From NCBI RefSeq assembly GCF_023008405.1, contig NZ_CP095376.1, forward strand, positions 3,186,001 through 3,250,000: a stretch of DNA of 64,000 bases. The letters are read 5' to 3'. The notes beneath the pieces are model-generated. The model did no database searches, was not told the DNA's origin, and was given only the letters and a program-made list of their open reading frames with translations. Within the stretch, counting starts at the first letter, position 1. Each line of letters starts with the position of its first letter. This document shows positions 9,001 through 17,536 of the stretch, piece after piece. Made by a program: the position numbers and the translations under genes. Source of the DNA: Amycolatopsis sp. FBCC-B4732. GTDB lineage: Bacteria > Actinomycetota > Actinomycetes > Mycobacteriales > Pseudonocardiaceae.

Positions 9001-10409
9001 TCTTCGCCGACCAGGAGACCGCGAACTTCCCCGGCTCCTACGGTGGCGTGATCCACGAGATGCGGGAGGCCCGCGACGTCCGGATGGGCCAGCTGGGTCA
9101 CTCGAACCAGGCCTCGCACCACACGCTCTACATGTACGACTACGCGGGCCAGCCGTCGAAGACGCAGGAGAAGGTCCGCGAGGCGCTCTCGCGGCTCTAC
9201 ACCGGCAGCGAGATCGGCCAGGGCTACGCGGGTGACGAGGACAACGGCGAGCAGTCGGCGTGGTGGACCTTCAGCGCGCTGGGCTTCTACCCGCTGCAGA
9301 TGGGCAGCCCGGACTACGCGATCGGGTCCCCGCTGTTCAAGAAGGCGACGATCCACCTGGCCGGCGGCAAGGACCTGGTGATCAACGCGCCGAAGAACAG
9401 CGCGAAGAACGTCTACGTCCAGGGCGTGAAGGTCAACGGCAAGGCGTACTCCTCGACGTCGCTGTCGCAGGACGTCATCGCTCGCGGCGGGGTCATCGAC
9501 TTCGACATGGGCCCGAACCCGTCGAAGTGGGGCACCGGCCCGAACGACGCGCCGAAGTCGATCACCCAGGGCGACGCCGTCCCGGCGCCGCTGCACGACG
9601 AGACCGGTCCCGGCCGGGGTACGCTGTCCACTTCGGACGGTTCCGACGCCAAGGCGCTGGTGGACAACACGTCACGCACCCAGGCCGCCGTCACCGGGGC
9701 CGTGCAGTACCAGCTCAACAGCACCGACGAGGCTGTCACGAACTACACGCTGACGTCCCAGACCGGTGCGGGCGACCCGAAGAGCTGGACGCTGAAGGGC
9801 TCCTACGACGGCAAGACGTGGGCGGTGGCCGACCAGCAGGCGAACCAGGCGTTCAGCTGGCGGCAGCAGACCCGCGCGTTCAAGGTCGCCAACCCGGCGC
9901 ACTACGCGTACTACAAGCTCGAAGTGACCGCGACCAGCACCGGCGCCCCGGCGCAGCTGGCCGAGTTCGAGCTGCTGGGCAAGCCGGACGCGGCGTGCAC
10001 GAAGACGGTGACGGGCACTCAGTCCGGTCCGCTGTCGGTGACGTCGGGCACGGTGTGCCTGCAGGACGCGACGATCTCCGGCCCGGTCACGGTGGGCGGC
10101 GGCGCTTCGCTGATCGTCCGCGGCGGCCAGATCAAGGGCCCGCTCGCGGCGACCGGCGCCGCGCAGGTCGTGCTGAACCGCACGAAGGTGGGTGGCCCGG
10201 TGGCGATCACCGGGGCGACGGGGACGGTGTCGATCGAGCTGACCGACATCGCCGGCCCGGTCGCGCTGACCGCCAACCACGGCCCGGTCCTGACGTCGAG
10301 CACGGTGGGCGGCCCGCTGGCGTGCGCGGCGAACTCGCCGGTCCCGACGGACCACGACCTGCCGAACACGGTCCGCGGCCCGGTCGCGGGTCAGTGCACG
10401 AAGATCTAG
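6090..10409 (+). CDS. Secreted GH92 alpha-mannosidase with two F5/8-type C domains and a C-terminal repeat domain
   Basis: Extracellular exo-alpha-mannosidase, 1439 residues. Order: signal peptide (1-33, ending A-A-A-D), an F5/8 type C (CBM32-like) domain at about 85-215, a beta-sandwich region at about 225-400, the GH92 (alpha/alpha)6 catalytic unit to about 1155, a second F5/8 domain at about 1165-1300, and a tail of G-P-V/L repeats at 1310-1439. GH92 hallmarks are H-E-M-R-E-A-R-D-V-R-M-G (near 988-1000) and G-D-E-D-N-G-E-Q-S-A-W (near 1050-1060), which hold the Ca-binding and catalytic acids. ATG codons lie at 6090 and 6093; the GGGAG at 6083-6087 is better spaced for 6093. It probably trims mannans or mannoproteins. 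Confidence 0.93.
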   Translation: MMPRSARPPVAFLVTAAVVAAGLVAVPAVPAAADEALPADFSSSFEAGDVQPTWTDTVDTDAAGKPRASGINGANGTAIPGDIRGKVTESSASSENTSGGEVVSNLFDGTTDTKWLSWDPTAWAQLSLSEPTSITHYALSSANDFDNRDPKDWTLQGSNDALTWTDLDKQADQAFTARFQQKDYTLAAPSAAFKFFRLNVTRNNGGPILQLSELLLANDEPAPPPLPNMRSFTDSGPTSGYTNKNRVGYTGLKAFRYSGSQTAEGHGWSYNKVFDVDVPVVASTELSYKVQPQFITGDLKYQSTNVAIDLVFTDGTRLRDLGATDQYGFPLTPEGQGKSKVLYTNQWNLVRSAIGTVAKGKTIDRILVGYDNPDGPGSLQGWLDDVKISATPTPPASTRPSDNVLTTRGTMANSTFSRGNNFPATAVPHGFNFWTPVTDAGSDSWLYNYSTQNNADNLPALQAFSVSHEPSPWMGDRQSFQVMPSAAAGVPDANRDKRALAFKHSDETARAHYYGVQFQNGIKTEIAPTDHAAVMRFGFPGADSSLIFDNVNNSGGLTLDPATGTLSGFTDAKSGLSAGAGRMFVYATFDKPVTAGGKLTGQGRDNVTGYLRFAAGADKTVTMRIATSLLSVEQAKKNLAQEIAPAATFDSVRDAAQRTWDDQLKVIEVEGASKDQITTLYSNLYRLFLYPNSAFENTGTTEKPAYKYASFVSPKAGADTPTQTGSKIVDGQTYVNNGFWDTYRTTWPAYSLLTPDMAGKMVDGFVQQYRDGGWISRWSSPGYADLMTGTSADVAFADAYLKGVKNFDVKSFYDAALKDATVTPPNNAVGRKGVDEGMFLGYAPNTADHGFSWSIEGYVNDFGIANLSKKLYDEAPASDPRKQEYLSNYEYFTSRAQQYVNLFDPSVGFFQGRDAAGKFSRSPQDYDPRVWGIDYTETDGWGMAFSVPQDGQGLANLYGGKAGLAKKLDAFFADQETANFPGSYGGVIHEMREARDVRMGQLGHSNQASHHTLYMYDYAGQPSKTQEKVREALSRLYTGSEIGQGYAGDEDNGEQSAWWTFSALGFYPLQMGSPDYAIGSPLFKKATIHLAGGKDLVINAPKNSAKNVYVQGVKVNGKAYSSTSLSQDVIARGGVIDFDMGPNPSKWGTGPNDAPKSITQGDAVPAPLHDETGPGRGTLSTSDGSDAKALVDNTSRTQAAVTGAVQYQLNSTDEAVTNYTLTSQTGAGDPKSWTLKGSYDGKTWAVADQQANQAFSWRQQTRAFKVANPAHYAYYKLEVTATSTGAPAQLAEFELLGKPDAACTKTVTGTQSGPLSVTSGTVCLQDATISGPVTVGGGASLIVRGGQIKGPLAATGAAQVVLNRTKVGGPVAITGATGTVSIELTDIAGPVALTANHGPVLTSSTVGGPLACAANSPVPTDHDLPNTVRGPVAGQCTKI

Positions 10410-10419
10410 CCCGGTAAGT

Positions 10420-10472
10420 GCGGTGAAGGCCACCTTCAGAAACTCTACGTTCCTGAAGGTGGCCTTCACCGC
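10420..10472. terminator. Perfect 20-bp inverted repeat between the two GH92 genes
   Basis: GCGGTGAAGGCCACCTTCAG (10420-10439) is exactly inverted at 10453-10472 around a 13-nt loop. It starts 11 nt after the first GH92 stop, so a transcription terminator is likely. No T-run follows, as is usual in this GC range. The long perfect arms may also mark a dispersed palindromic repeat. Confidence 0.7.
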
Positions 10473-10531
10473 GTTCGGGGGCCGGCCGCGTCGGGACCGC
10501 GGCTGCGCCGTTCGGCGGATACGGTGTTCCC

Positions 10532-13500
10532 ATGTCCGACGCCGTGTTCTTCTCCTCCTTCGAAACGGGTGATCCGCAGCCCGCGGATCCCGCCCTCGTC
10601 GTGGACACCGGGCCGGACCGCTCCCCCACGGCCAAGACCGGCGTCGGCTTCACCGGGGCACGCGCCCTCCGCTACGGCTCACCGGCGCGCGCGGTGCTGT
10701 TCGAGGTCGACGTCCCCGTCACCGGGCGCACCGAGCTGTCCTACGTGGTGTTCCCGGCCGCCGACGGGGACGTCCCCGCCTACCACGCCACCCGGGTCAG
10801 CCTCGACGTCGAATTCGCCGACGGCACGAGCGCCGGGTTCGAGCCGGTCGACGACAAGACGCTCTGGGTGGACCAGTGGAACCCGGTCCGCCGCCCGCTG
10901 GGCGCGTTCGCCGGACGCCGGATCCGAAGGATCGTCCTGCGCACCGACACACCGGACGACAGCACCGGGTGGATCGACGACGTCCGCGTCGCCGAACGTC
11001 CCGGGCCGCCGCGGGATCCGGTCGACTTCGTCCGCACCACGCGGGGCACGCACTCCAGCGGCGACTTCTCCCGGGGCAACAACTTCCCGGCCACCGCGGT
11101 GCCGCACGGCTTCAACTTCTGGACCCCGGTCACCGACGCCGGGGTCACCAACTGGCTCTACTCCTACCACCGCCACAACAACGCCGAGAACCAGCCGGCG
11201 CTGCAGGCCCTCGCGCTGAGCCACCAGCCGAGCCCGTGGATGGGCGACCGGCACACCTTCCACGTCATGCCCGGCACCGGCCCGGTCGAGCCGAAGCGCC
11301 GCAAGCGCGCGCTGGCCTTCTCCCACGCCGACGAGACCGACTCACCGCACCACTACGGCGTCCGGTTCGCCAACGGGATGACCGCCGACCTCGCCCCGAC
11401 CTCGCACGCGGCGATCCTGCGGTTCACCTTCCCGGACAAGCACGGCTGGCTGCTGTTCGACAACGTCCGCAACCGCGGCCGCCTGCGGCTCAACGCCGAC
11501 ACCGGCGTGATCAGCGGGTACACCCGGGTCCGCAGCCGGCTCTCGGCCGGGGCGCGCCGGATGTTCGTCTACGGCGTCACCGACGCCCCGGCCACGCGGG
11601 GCGCGAAGGTCCGCCGCCCGCCGTGGCGGCGCGTGTCGGGGTACTTCGAGTTCGACGGGCCCGACGCCACGCTGCGGATCGCGACGTCGCTGATCAGCCT
11701 CGCCCAGGCCAAGCGCAACCTCGAACTGGAGATCCCGGCCGGGACGACGTTCGAGGAGGTGCGGGCGCGGGCCAGGCAGCTGTGGCAGGAGCAGCTCGGC
11801 CGCGTCGAGGTCGAAGGCGCGACCGACGACCAGGCCACCACGCTCTACTCGAACCTGTACCGGCTGTTCCTGTACCCGAACGCCGCGCACGAGAACACGC
11901 CGAAGGGGATCCGGCACGCGAGCCCGGTCGTGCGGCGGCGGTGGCCGAGCACCCGGCGGCGCACCGGCGCGAAGGTCGTCGACGGCGAGCTGTACGTCAA
12001 CAACGGCTTCTGGGACACCTACCGCACCACCTGGCCGGCGTACGCGCTGTTCACCCCGGAGCAGTGCGGGCGGATGATCGACGGCTTCGTCCAGCAGTAC
12101 CGCGAGGGCGGCTGGATCTCCCGCTGGTCCTCACCCGGCTACGCCGACCTGATGACCGGGACCAGCTCCGACGTCGCGTTCGCCGACGCCTACCTCAAGG
12201 GCGTGCGCGACTTCGACGTAGAGGCCGCCTTCGACGCCGGGCTGAAGAACGCCACCGTCACCCCGCCGCACCGCGCGGTCGGCCGCAAGGGCCTCGAGGA
12301 GTCGATCTTCCTGGGCTGGACGCCGGTGTCGGTCCACGAAGGACTGTCGTGGGCGCTGGAAGGCTGCATCAACGACTTCGGCCTCGCCAACCTCGCCGAC
12401 GCCCTCGCGCGGGAAAGCGAAGGCGAGCGGGCCCGCCGTTACGCCGACTACGCGGCCTACTTCCGCGAGCGCGCGAAGCACTACGTCCACCACTTCGACC
12501 CGGAGATCGGGTTCTTCCAGGGCCGCCACCGCGACGGGCGCCGCAAGTTCGGGCTCGCCGGCTACGACCCGGCGGCGTGGGGCGGCGACTTCGTCGAGAC
12601 CAACGCCTGGAACACCGCCTTCACCGCACCCCACGACGGCCCCGGCCTGGCCGCCCTCCACGGCGGCAACGCCGGGCTCGAGGCCAAGCTGGACGAGTTC
12701 TTCGCCACCCCGGAGACCGGACGGCGGCCCGGCGCGTACGGCGGCCTGATCCACGAGATGACCGAGGCCCGCGACGTCCGCATGGGCCAGTACGGGCACT
12801 CCAACCAGCCCTCCCACCACATCCCCTACGTCTACAACCTCGCCGGCGCGCCCGCGAAGACCCAGCGCCTCGTGCGGGAGGTGCTGCGGCGGCTCTACCT
12901 CGGCAGTGAAATCGGCCAGGGCTACCCCGGCGACGAGGACAACGGCGAGATGTCCGCGTGGTACCTGTTCAGCGCGCTCGGCTTCTACCCCCTCGCCGTC
13001 GGCAGCCCGCGCTACGCGATCGGGTCGCCGTTGTTCGAGAAGGCGACCGTCCACCTGGGCGACGGCAAGAAGCTCGTCGTCCACGCGCCGGGCAACACCG
13101 ACGAGACCGTCTACGTCCGCGGGCTCATGGTGAACGGCGAGCCGCACGAGGACACCTCGATCGCGCACGCCACCCTCGCCGGCGGCGCCGAACTGGTCTT
13201 CGACCTCACCACCGAACCCACCGGCTGGGGCACCCCGCCGCCACCCGCCGAGCCACCGGACCCGGTCACCGACCTCACCGGCACCGTGACCAGCGCCGAA
13301 GCCAAGAACGTCGGCGCGCTGGCCGACGACACCACCCGCACCCAGGTCACCTTCCGCAGCGCGACGCCGTCGATCGAGTTCGCCGTCACCGGCGAGCCCC
13401 GCCCGGTCACGATGTACACGCTCACCTCCGGCACCCGCTCCGGCGACCCCAGCGCGTGGGTGCTGGAAGGCTCCGCCGACGGGACCGACTGGACCACGTT

Positions 13501-13654
13501 GGACGAGCGCGAAGGCGAGCTGTTCCGCTGGCGGCGCCAGACCCGGCCCTTCGCCCTCGCCGCCCCGGCCGCGCACGCCCGCTACCGGCTGCGGATCACC
13601 GCCACCCGCGGCCGCCGCACCACCCTCGCCCAATGGGAGCTGCTCGCCCGATGA
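10532..13654 (+). CDS. GH92 alpha-mannosidase paralogue without a signal peptide
   Basis: 1040-residue paralogue of the preceding gene, collinear with it from its beta-sandwich region onward. The catalytic motifs are kept: H-E-M-T-E-A-R-D-V-R-M-G near residue 740 and G-D-E-D-N-G-E-M-S-A-W near 797. A C-terminal F5/8 domain (about 915-1040) follows. It lacks the N-terminal F5/8 domain, the G-P repeat tail and any secretion signal: the protein opens with M-S-D-A-V-F-F-S-S-F. In-frame upstream codons back to a TGA at 10454 encode no signal-like stretch either. It may act inside the cell on imported manno-oligosaccharides or leave by another route. Its stop overlaps the start of the FUSC transporter gene (ATGA). 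Confidence 0.9.
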   Translation: MSDAVFFSSFETGDPQPADPALVVDTGPDRSPTAKTGVGFTGARALRYGSPARAVLFEVDVPVTGRTELSYVVFPAADGDVPAYHATRVSLDVEFADGTSAGFEPVDDKTLWVDQWNPVRRPLGAFAGRRIRRIVLRTDTPDDSTGWIDDVRVAERPGPPRDPVDFVRTTRGTHSSGDFSRGNNFPATAVPHGFNFWTPVTDAGVTNWLYSYHRHNNAENQPALQALALSHQPSPWMGDRHTFHVMPGTGPVEPKRRKRALAFSHADETDSPHHYGVRFANGMTADLAPTSHAAILRFTFPDKHGWLLFDNVRNRGRLRLNADTGVISGYTRVRSRLSAGARRMFVYGVTDAPATRGAKVRRPPWRRVSGYFEFDGPDATLRIATSLISLAQAKRNLELEIPAGTTFEEVRARARQLWQEQLGRVEVEGATDDQATTLYSNLYRLFLYPNAAHENTPKGIRHASPVVRRRWPSTRRRTGAKVVDGELYVNNGFWDTYRTTWPAYALFTPEQCGRMIDGFVQQYREGGWISRWSSPGYADLMTGTSSDVAFADAYLKGVRDFDVEAAFDAGLKNATVTPPHRAVGRKGLEESIFLGWTPVSVHEGLSWALEGCINDFGLANLADALARESEGERARRYADYAAYFRERAKHYVHHFDPEIGFFQGRHRDGRRKFGLAGYDPAAWGGDFVETNAWNTAFTAPHDGPGLAALHGGNAGLEAKLDEFFATPETGRRPGAYGGLIHEMTEARDVRMGQYGHSNQPSHHIPYVYNLAGAPAKTQRLVREVLRRLYLGSEIGQGYPGDEDNGEMSAWYLFSALGFYPLAVGSPRYAIGSPLFEKATVHLGDGKKLVVHAPGNTDETVYVRGLMVNGEPHEDTSIAHATLAGGAELVFDLTTEPTGWGTPPPPAEPPDPVTDLTGTVTSAEAKNVGALADDTTRTQVTFRSATPSIEFAVTGEPRPVTMYTLTSGTRSGDPSAWVLEGSADGTDWTTLDEREGELFRWRRQTRPFALAAPAAHARYRLRITATRGRRTTLAQWELLAR

Positions 13655-15732
13655 ACCGGTTCCGCCTCGCCGCCCTCGACCGGCTCGCGGCGGCCGACCC
13701 CGGCCTGGTCCGGCTGCGGCTGGCCGGGTCCGCGGTGCTCGGCATCGTGCTCGCCGTGGGCGCGCTGCTGCCCGCGCACCTGCCGCTCACCGTGATGCTC
13801 GTCGGCGCCATCGCCGCGATGATGACGGCGTTCACCGTCAACGACGCCACCCCGGGCGCCCAGGGCGTGACGCTCGCGCTGGCGTTCCTGACCGGCGCCG
13901 CGTCGATCACCACCGCCAGCCTCGGCTCGGCGCTGCCGCCGCTGGACAGCATCGTGTTCGTCCTGCTGATCTTCGTCGCCGTCTACGCCCAGCGCTTCGG
14001 CCCGCGCGGCACCGCGCTCGGGTCGATCGCGTTCTTCCTGTTCTTCTTCCCGATGTTCCTGCAAGCCCACCTCAAGCAGGTGCCGCAGCTGCTGCTGGCG
14101 CTGGCCGTGGGGGTGCTCGCCAACGCCGTCGTCCGGTTCGTCCTGCTGCGGCACAACGCCGAAGCCGAGTTCCTGCGGGTCCGCCGGGCCTTCCGCGCCC
14201 GGCTCGCCGCGGTCGTCCGCGCCACCGAAGCACACCTGGCCGTCGGCGGCAGCGACCGGACCCGCAAGCAGCTGCGGACCTCGCTGGCCCGGCTCCACGA
14301 GTGCGTCCTGCTCATCGAGGACGCCGCCCCCGACGTCGTCGACGCCCGCGCCGCCGACCGCCTCCGCCGCCGCGCCATCGAAGTGGAACTGGCCGTGCAG
14401 TGGCTGGCCAGCACCGTCCAGCGCACCTGCTCCGACGAACTCGGCACCGAAGTCCGCGACGACCTCATCGCCCGGCTCGCCCGCTTCCGCGCCCTCATGG
14501 AACGCGACCCGCGCGAGCTCCCGCTGATCAGCCAGACCGGCGAGTACAGCCGGATGCTCGTCGAAGGCAGCCGCATCGACGAGCACGCCGCCCCGGGCGA
14601 CGGCGTCCGCAAGGCACTGGCCGAACTGGCGCTGGCCGACGACCGGGCCCAGCGCGCCGCCGTCCCCGAGGCCACGGTGGACCCGCTCGAGGCCGAAGCG
14701 GAGGAGCCGGAACCCCGGTTCGCCTACGACAACCGGACCCGCAGCGCCATCCAGGCCGTCGTCGGCGGCGGGCTCGCCGTGCTCGGCGGGGAACTGGTCT
14801 CCCACCAGCGCTGGTACTGGGCCGTGCTCACCGTCTTCGTCGTGTTCATCGGCGCCTCCAGCGCCGGCGCCACCTTCGTCAAGGGCGTCCGCCGCCTCGG
14901 CGGCACCCTGATCGGCATCGTCGGCGGCGTCCTGCTCGCGCTGCTCGTCGGCGGGAACACCCCGGCGACCCTCGCGCTGATCCTGGTCTGCGTGTTCGGC
15001 ATGGTCTACACCGCGCGCGTCTCGCAGGTGGTGATGGCGTTCTTCATCACCAGCATGCTCGGCCTGCTCTACAGCCTGCTGGGCACGTTCAGCCTCGCCG
15101 TGCTCTGGATCCGCGTCGCCGAAACCGCCGTCGGCGCGGCCGCGGGGATCCTCGCCGCCGTCGTCATCGTCCCGGTCCGCACCCGCGCGGTCATGCTCGA
15201 CGACATCGCCGAGGTGCTCGACGAGCTCGAAGAGTTCCTCGAGCACGCCCGCGAACTCCTCGCCGGGGAGGAGAACGTCAACATCATCGAGCTCTCCCGC
15301 GACCTCGACCGCTCGGTCGAGGTGGTCCGGACCACCATCGAGCCGCTGACCCACCCGGTCAACCTGCGCAGCGCCCGCCGCGACTACGGCTGGCACGTGC
15401 TGACCACCCTGGAGACCATCGCCTTCCGGGCCCGCCACGTCGCCGCCCGCGCCCAGCCCGGGATGCTCGCCGGCGCCGACACCGACCGGCTCCGCCAGTT
15501 CACCGGGCGGCTGCTGGCCAACATCGACGTCCTGCGCAAAGCGCTCGACGCGCCGGGTGGCCCCACACCCGGCACGCTCGTGCGCGACGACGGCACCCCG
15601 GTCTCCGACCGGATCGAGCAGGCCGAAACCCGCGCCGTCCTCTCCAGCCTCAGCCACCTCGACGAGGCGCTGGTCTCCCTCGGCCGCGTCTTCGGCCTGC
15701 AGGCCACCGACCCACGGGCCCCGGCGAAATAG
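13651..15732 (+). CDS. FUSC/aromatic-acid-exporter family membrane protein
   Basis: 693-residue inner-membrane protein with the two-halves design of the FUSC family (YccS/AaeB/fusaric-acid-resistance relatives). Six closely packed hydrophobic segments (residues about 22-175) precede a cytoplasmic helical region (about 180-365, with R-T-R-K-Q-L-R-T-S-L-A-R-L). A second hydrophobic block follows (about 370-510, including H-Q-R-W-Y-W-A-V-L-T-V-F), then a C-terminal cytoplasmic domain. The ATG is inside the ATGA overlap with the upstream GH92 gene. Family members export aromatic acids or other small molecules. The link with an intracellular-looking mannosidase is unexplained. Confidence 0.85.
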   Translation: MNRFRLAALDRLAAADPGLVRLRLAGSAVLGIVLAVGALLPAHLPLTVMLVGAIAAMMTAFTVNDATPGAQGVTLALAFLTGAASITTASLGSALPPLDSIVFVLLIFVAVYAQRFGPRGTALGSIAFFLFFFPMFLQAHLKQVPQLLLALAVGVLANAVVRFVLLRHNAEAEFLRVRRAFRARLAAVVRATEAHLAVGGSDRTRKQLRTSLARLHECVLLIEDAAPDVVDARAADRLRRRAIEVELAVQWLASTVQRTCSDELGTEVRDDLIARLARFRALMERDPRELPLISQTGEYSRMLVEGSRIDEHAAPGDGVRKALAELALADDRAQRAAVPEATVDPLEAEAEEPEPRFAYDNRTRSAIQAVVGGGLAVLGGELVSHQRWYWAVLTVFVVFIGASSAGATFVKGVRRLGGTLIGIVGGVLLALLVGGNTPATLALILVCVFGMVYTARVSQVVMAFFITSMLGLLYSLLGTFSLAVLWIRVAETAVGAAAGILAAVVIVPVRTRAVMLDDIAEVLDELEEFLEHARELLAGEENVNIIELSRDLDRSVEVVRTTIEPLTHPVNLRSARRDYGWHVLTTLETIAFRARHVAARAQPGMLAGADTDRLRQFTGRLLANIDVLRKALDAPGGPTPGTLVRDDGTPVSDRIEQAETRAVLSSLSHLDEALVSLGRVFGLQATDPRAPAK

Positions 15733-15738
15733 CGGTCC

Positions 15739-15770
15739 GGGGCGGCGCGGTTGCCTGGCCGCGCCGCCCC
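15739..15770. terminator. Bidirectional hairpin terminator
   Basis: GGGGCGGCGCGG and CCGCGCCGCCCC form a perfect 12-bp stem with an 8-nt loop between the convergent FUSC and DUF4360 genes. TCTTCACCTT follows on the plus side. Confidence 0.7.
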
Positions 15771-15807
15771 TCTTCACCTTCTCCGCCTCACCCGGAGCCG
15801 GAGCCGA

Positions 15808-16437
15808 TCAGGGGCAGACCAGCCACGCGAAGTGGTACACCGTGGTGATGCTGCCGTCGGTCGAGTCCATCGTGACGTAGCTCGTCGTCTTCTTCGGATC
15901 CGACGTCCCGGCCGCCGCGCGCAATTCCGTGTTGATGTTCAGATTGCGTTCCTCGCCGCACGGCTTGAACACGATCGCACCGACCTCCGTCGAATCGGTG
16001 AAATGCCAGTCGTCTTCGAACGGACCCGTCAGCGGGTGCTGCACGTACGCCGTCGGCGAATTTCCCTGGAAATAGTAGTTCGCTCTTTCCAGCCCGGTCG
16101 CTCCCCGTTCCAGGTGGGCGAATCCGCGGTAGTCCGCCTGCGCGATTCCGTAGGTGAAACCCTGCGGGACGTGCACCCGCAGGCCGATCTGGCAGTTCTT
16201 CCTCGCGTCCAGCGGGCCGGCACCGATCCCGACCAACGCCGTGTAGGCGCTGTACGTCACGGTGAACGCCGTGTTGTCCTGCGAGACCGCCACCGCCGAC
16301 GTGCCGGTCGGGCAGCCCGTGCCGATGGCGTTCACCACGTCGATGACGATTTTGTCGGGCGGCGGAGGAGTGTTCCACGAATGCGGGGCGACCACTGAGG
16401 ACAGCGCCATTACGGCAGCAACGACCGCAGACAGCAT
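15808..16437 (-). CDS. Secreted DUF4360 family protein
   Basis: 209-residue secreted protein of the DUF4360 family, whose function is not established. The chosen ATG (16437) is preceded by GGAAGGA at good spacing. It gives a signal peptide with a hydrophobic core (L-S-A-V-V-A-A-V-M-A-L) cleaved near V-V-A-P-H-S. The mature part has paired cysteines (G-T-G-C-P, K-N-C-Q-I, K-P-C-G, L-V-C-P at the very end), consistent with disulfides, and a beta-rich pattern. A longer reading from 16551 lacks a signal peptide and is rejected. The leader is AT-rich for this genome. Confidence 0.8.
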   Translation of the reverse strand: MLSAVVAAVMALSSVVAPHSWNTPPPPDKIVIDVVNAIGTGCPTGTSAVAVSQDNTAFTVTYSAYTALVGIGAGPLDARKNCQIGLRVHVPQGFTYGIAQADYRGFAHLERGATGLERANYYFQGNSPTAYVQHPLTGPFEDDWHFTDSTEVGAIVFKPCGEERNLNINTELRAAAGTSDPKKTTSYVTMDSTDGSITTVYHFAWLVCP

Positions 16438-16447
16438 CGGAATCCTT

Positions 16448-16467
16448 CCCAATACATTCGAATTGGG
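16448..16467. promoter_or_regulatory. Inverted repeat in the DUF4360 leader
   Basis: CCCAAT-ACATTCGA-ATTGGG lies just upstream of the DUF4360 ribosome binding site. The arms are perfect with a TTCGAA core, which suits an operator. The rest of 16468-16679 is unusually AT-rich (for example AATAATACTAT near 16595-16605) and probably holds the promoter; no gene is visible in it. Confidence 0.35.
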
Positions 16468-16679
16468 TACGGGGGCGCCGACCATGGTAGCGAAAGGATC
16501 ATGGTCGCCAACGCCACTGAACGGAGCAACACCCCACAGTCGTCCCACCACGCGGTATACCGATAATTTCGGAACCGCATTCTCGGCGACACCGAATAAT
16601 ACTATCGGAAAACGATTTCGCGCCCCCGGACCGCCGCCCGCCGCACCCGATCACCGCGTGACGTCCGGGCTTGATCGTT

Positions 16680-17534
16680 TCACCGCGCCAGCAGGACCCC
16701 GGCCTCCCCCAGCGTTCCGACCGCCGCCGGCGACCACGGTCCCGCCGTGATCACCACCGCGTGCCCGATCCCCCACTCCGCGAACTCCGCGCACCGCGCG
16801 GCGAACGACGCCGCGGACTCGCCGGGCGCGAGCCGGGTGCTGATCGTCTTCTCGATCTCCCCGTACGGCCGCCCGGCCTCCTCGCAGTGGCGCGCGAGGA
16901 CGGCCAGCTTGTGCCGCACGGTCCGGCCGCCGTCGGGGACGTCGAAGACGTTGCACGCGTCGGCGTAGCGCGCGACCAGCCGCAGCGTCTTGCGTTCCCC
17001 CGCGCCGCCGATCAGCACCCGCGGCCGCCGCAGCGGCCGGGGGTTCCCGACCGGACGGTCGAGGCGGTGGTGGGTGCCCTCGAACGGCGACTCGTCCCCG
17101 GCCCACATCCGCAGCGCCAGCCGCAGCGTCTCCTCCAGCCGCTCGAACCGCTCGCCCACCGGCGGGAACGGCAGGCCCATCGCCCGCGCCTCGCCGTCGT
17201 GGTGCCCGGTGCCGATCCCGAACCGGGCGCGGCCGCCGGAGAGGACGTCCAGTGTCGTGACCGCCTTGATCAGCAGCGCCGGCGGCCGGAACGTCACCGC
17301 CGAGACCATCGTCCCCAGCCCGATCCGGTGCGTCCGGGCGGCGAGGAACCCCAGCGTCGTGTACGCCTCCAGCATGGCCGAGTCCGGCGTGCTGTTCGGG
17401 TCGGCCTGCAGCAGGTGGTCGGCCACCCACAGCGTGTCCAGCCCGGCGTCCTCGGCCGCCACCGCGACGGCCGCGAGCTCGCCGGTCAGGTCCTCCGGCC
17501 ACGAGAAGTCCGTGACCCCGATGCTCAACCGCAC
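16680..17534 (-). CDS. LLM-class F420-dependent oxidoreductase
   Basis: 284-residue TIM-barrel protein of the luciferase-like monooxygenase superfamily, F420-dependent branch. Hallmarks are L-W-V-A-D-H-L-L near residue 35, R-I-G-L-G-T-M-V, L-D-V-L-S-G-G-R-A-R-F-G-I-G-T-G and V-L-I-G-G-A-G-E. The GTG at 17534 is chosen: GAGGGGG lies just upstream and the start is 2 nt after the stop of the VOC gene. Last gene of a three-gene unit (SnoaL, VOC, LLM) divergent from a MarR regulator, so it probably serves redox metabolism or detoxification of an aromatic or electrophilic compound. Confidence 0.88.
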   Translation of the reverse strand: MRLSIGVTDFSWPEDLTGELAAVAVAAEDAGLDTLWVADHLLQADPNSTPDSAMLEAYTTLGFLAARTHRIGLGTMVSAVTFRPPALLIKAVTTLDVLSGGRARFGIGTGHHDGEARAMGLPFPPVGERFERLEETLRLALRMWAGDESPFEGTHHRLDRPVGNPRPLRRPRVLIGGAGERKTLRLVARYADACNVFDVPDGGRTVRHKLAVLARHCEEAGRPYGEIEKTISTRLAPGESAASFAARCAEFAEWGIGHAVVITAGPWSPAAVGTLGEAGVLLAR

Positions 17535-17536
17535 GG

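Noticed and set aside
10457..10531. Upstream extension of the second GH92 gene to find a signal peptide
   Set aside because: The frame is open back to a TGA at 10454-10456 but encodes no hydrophobic stretch and overlaps the inverted repeat.
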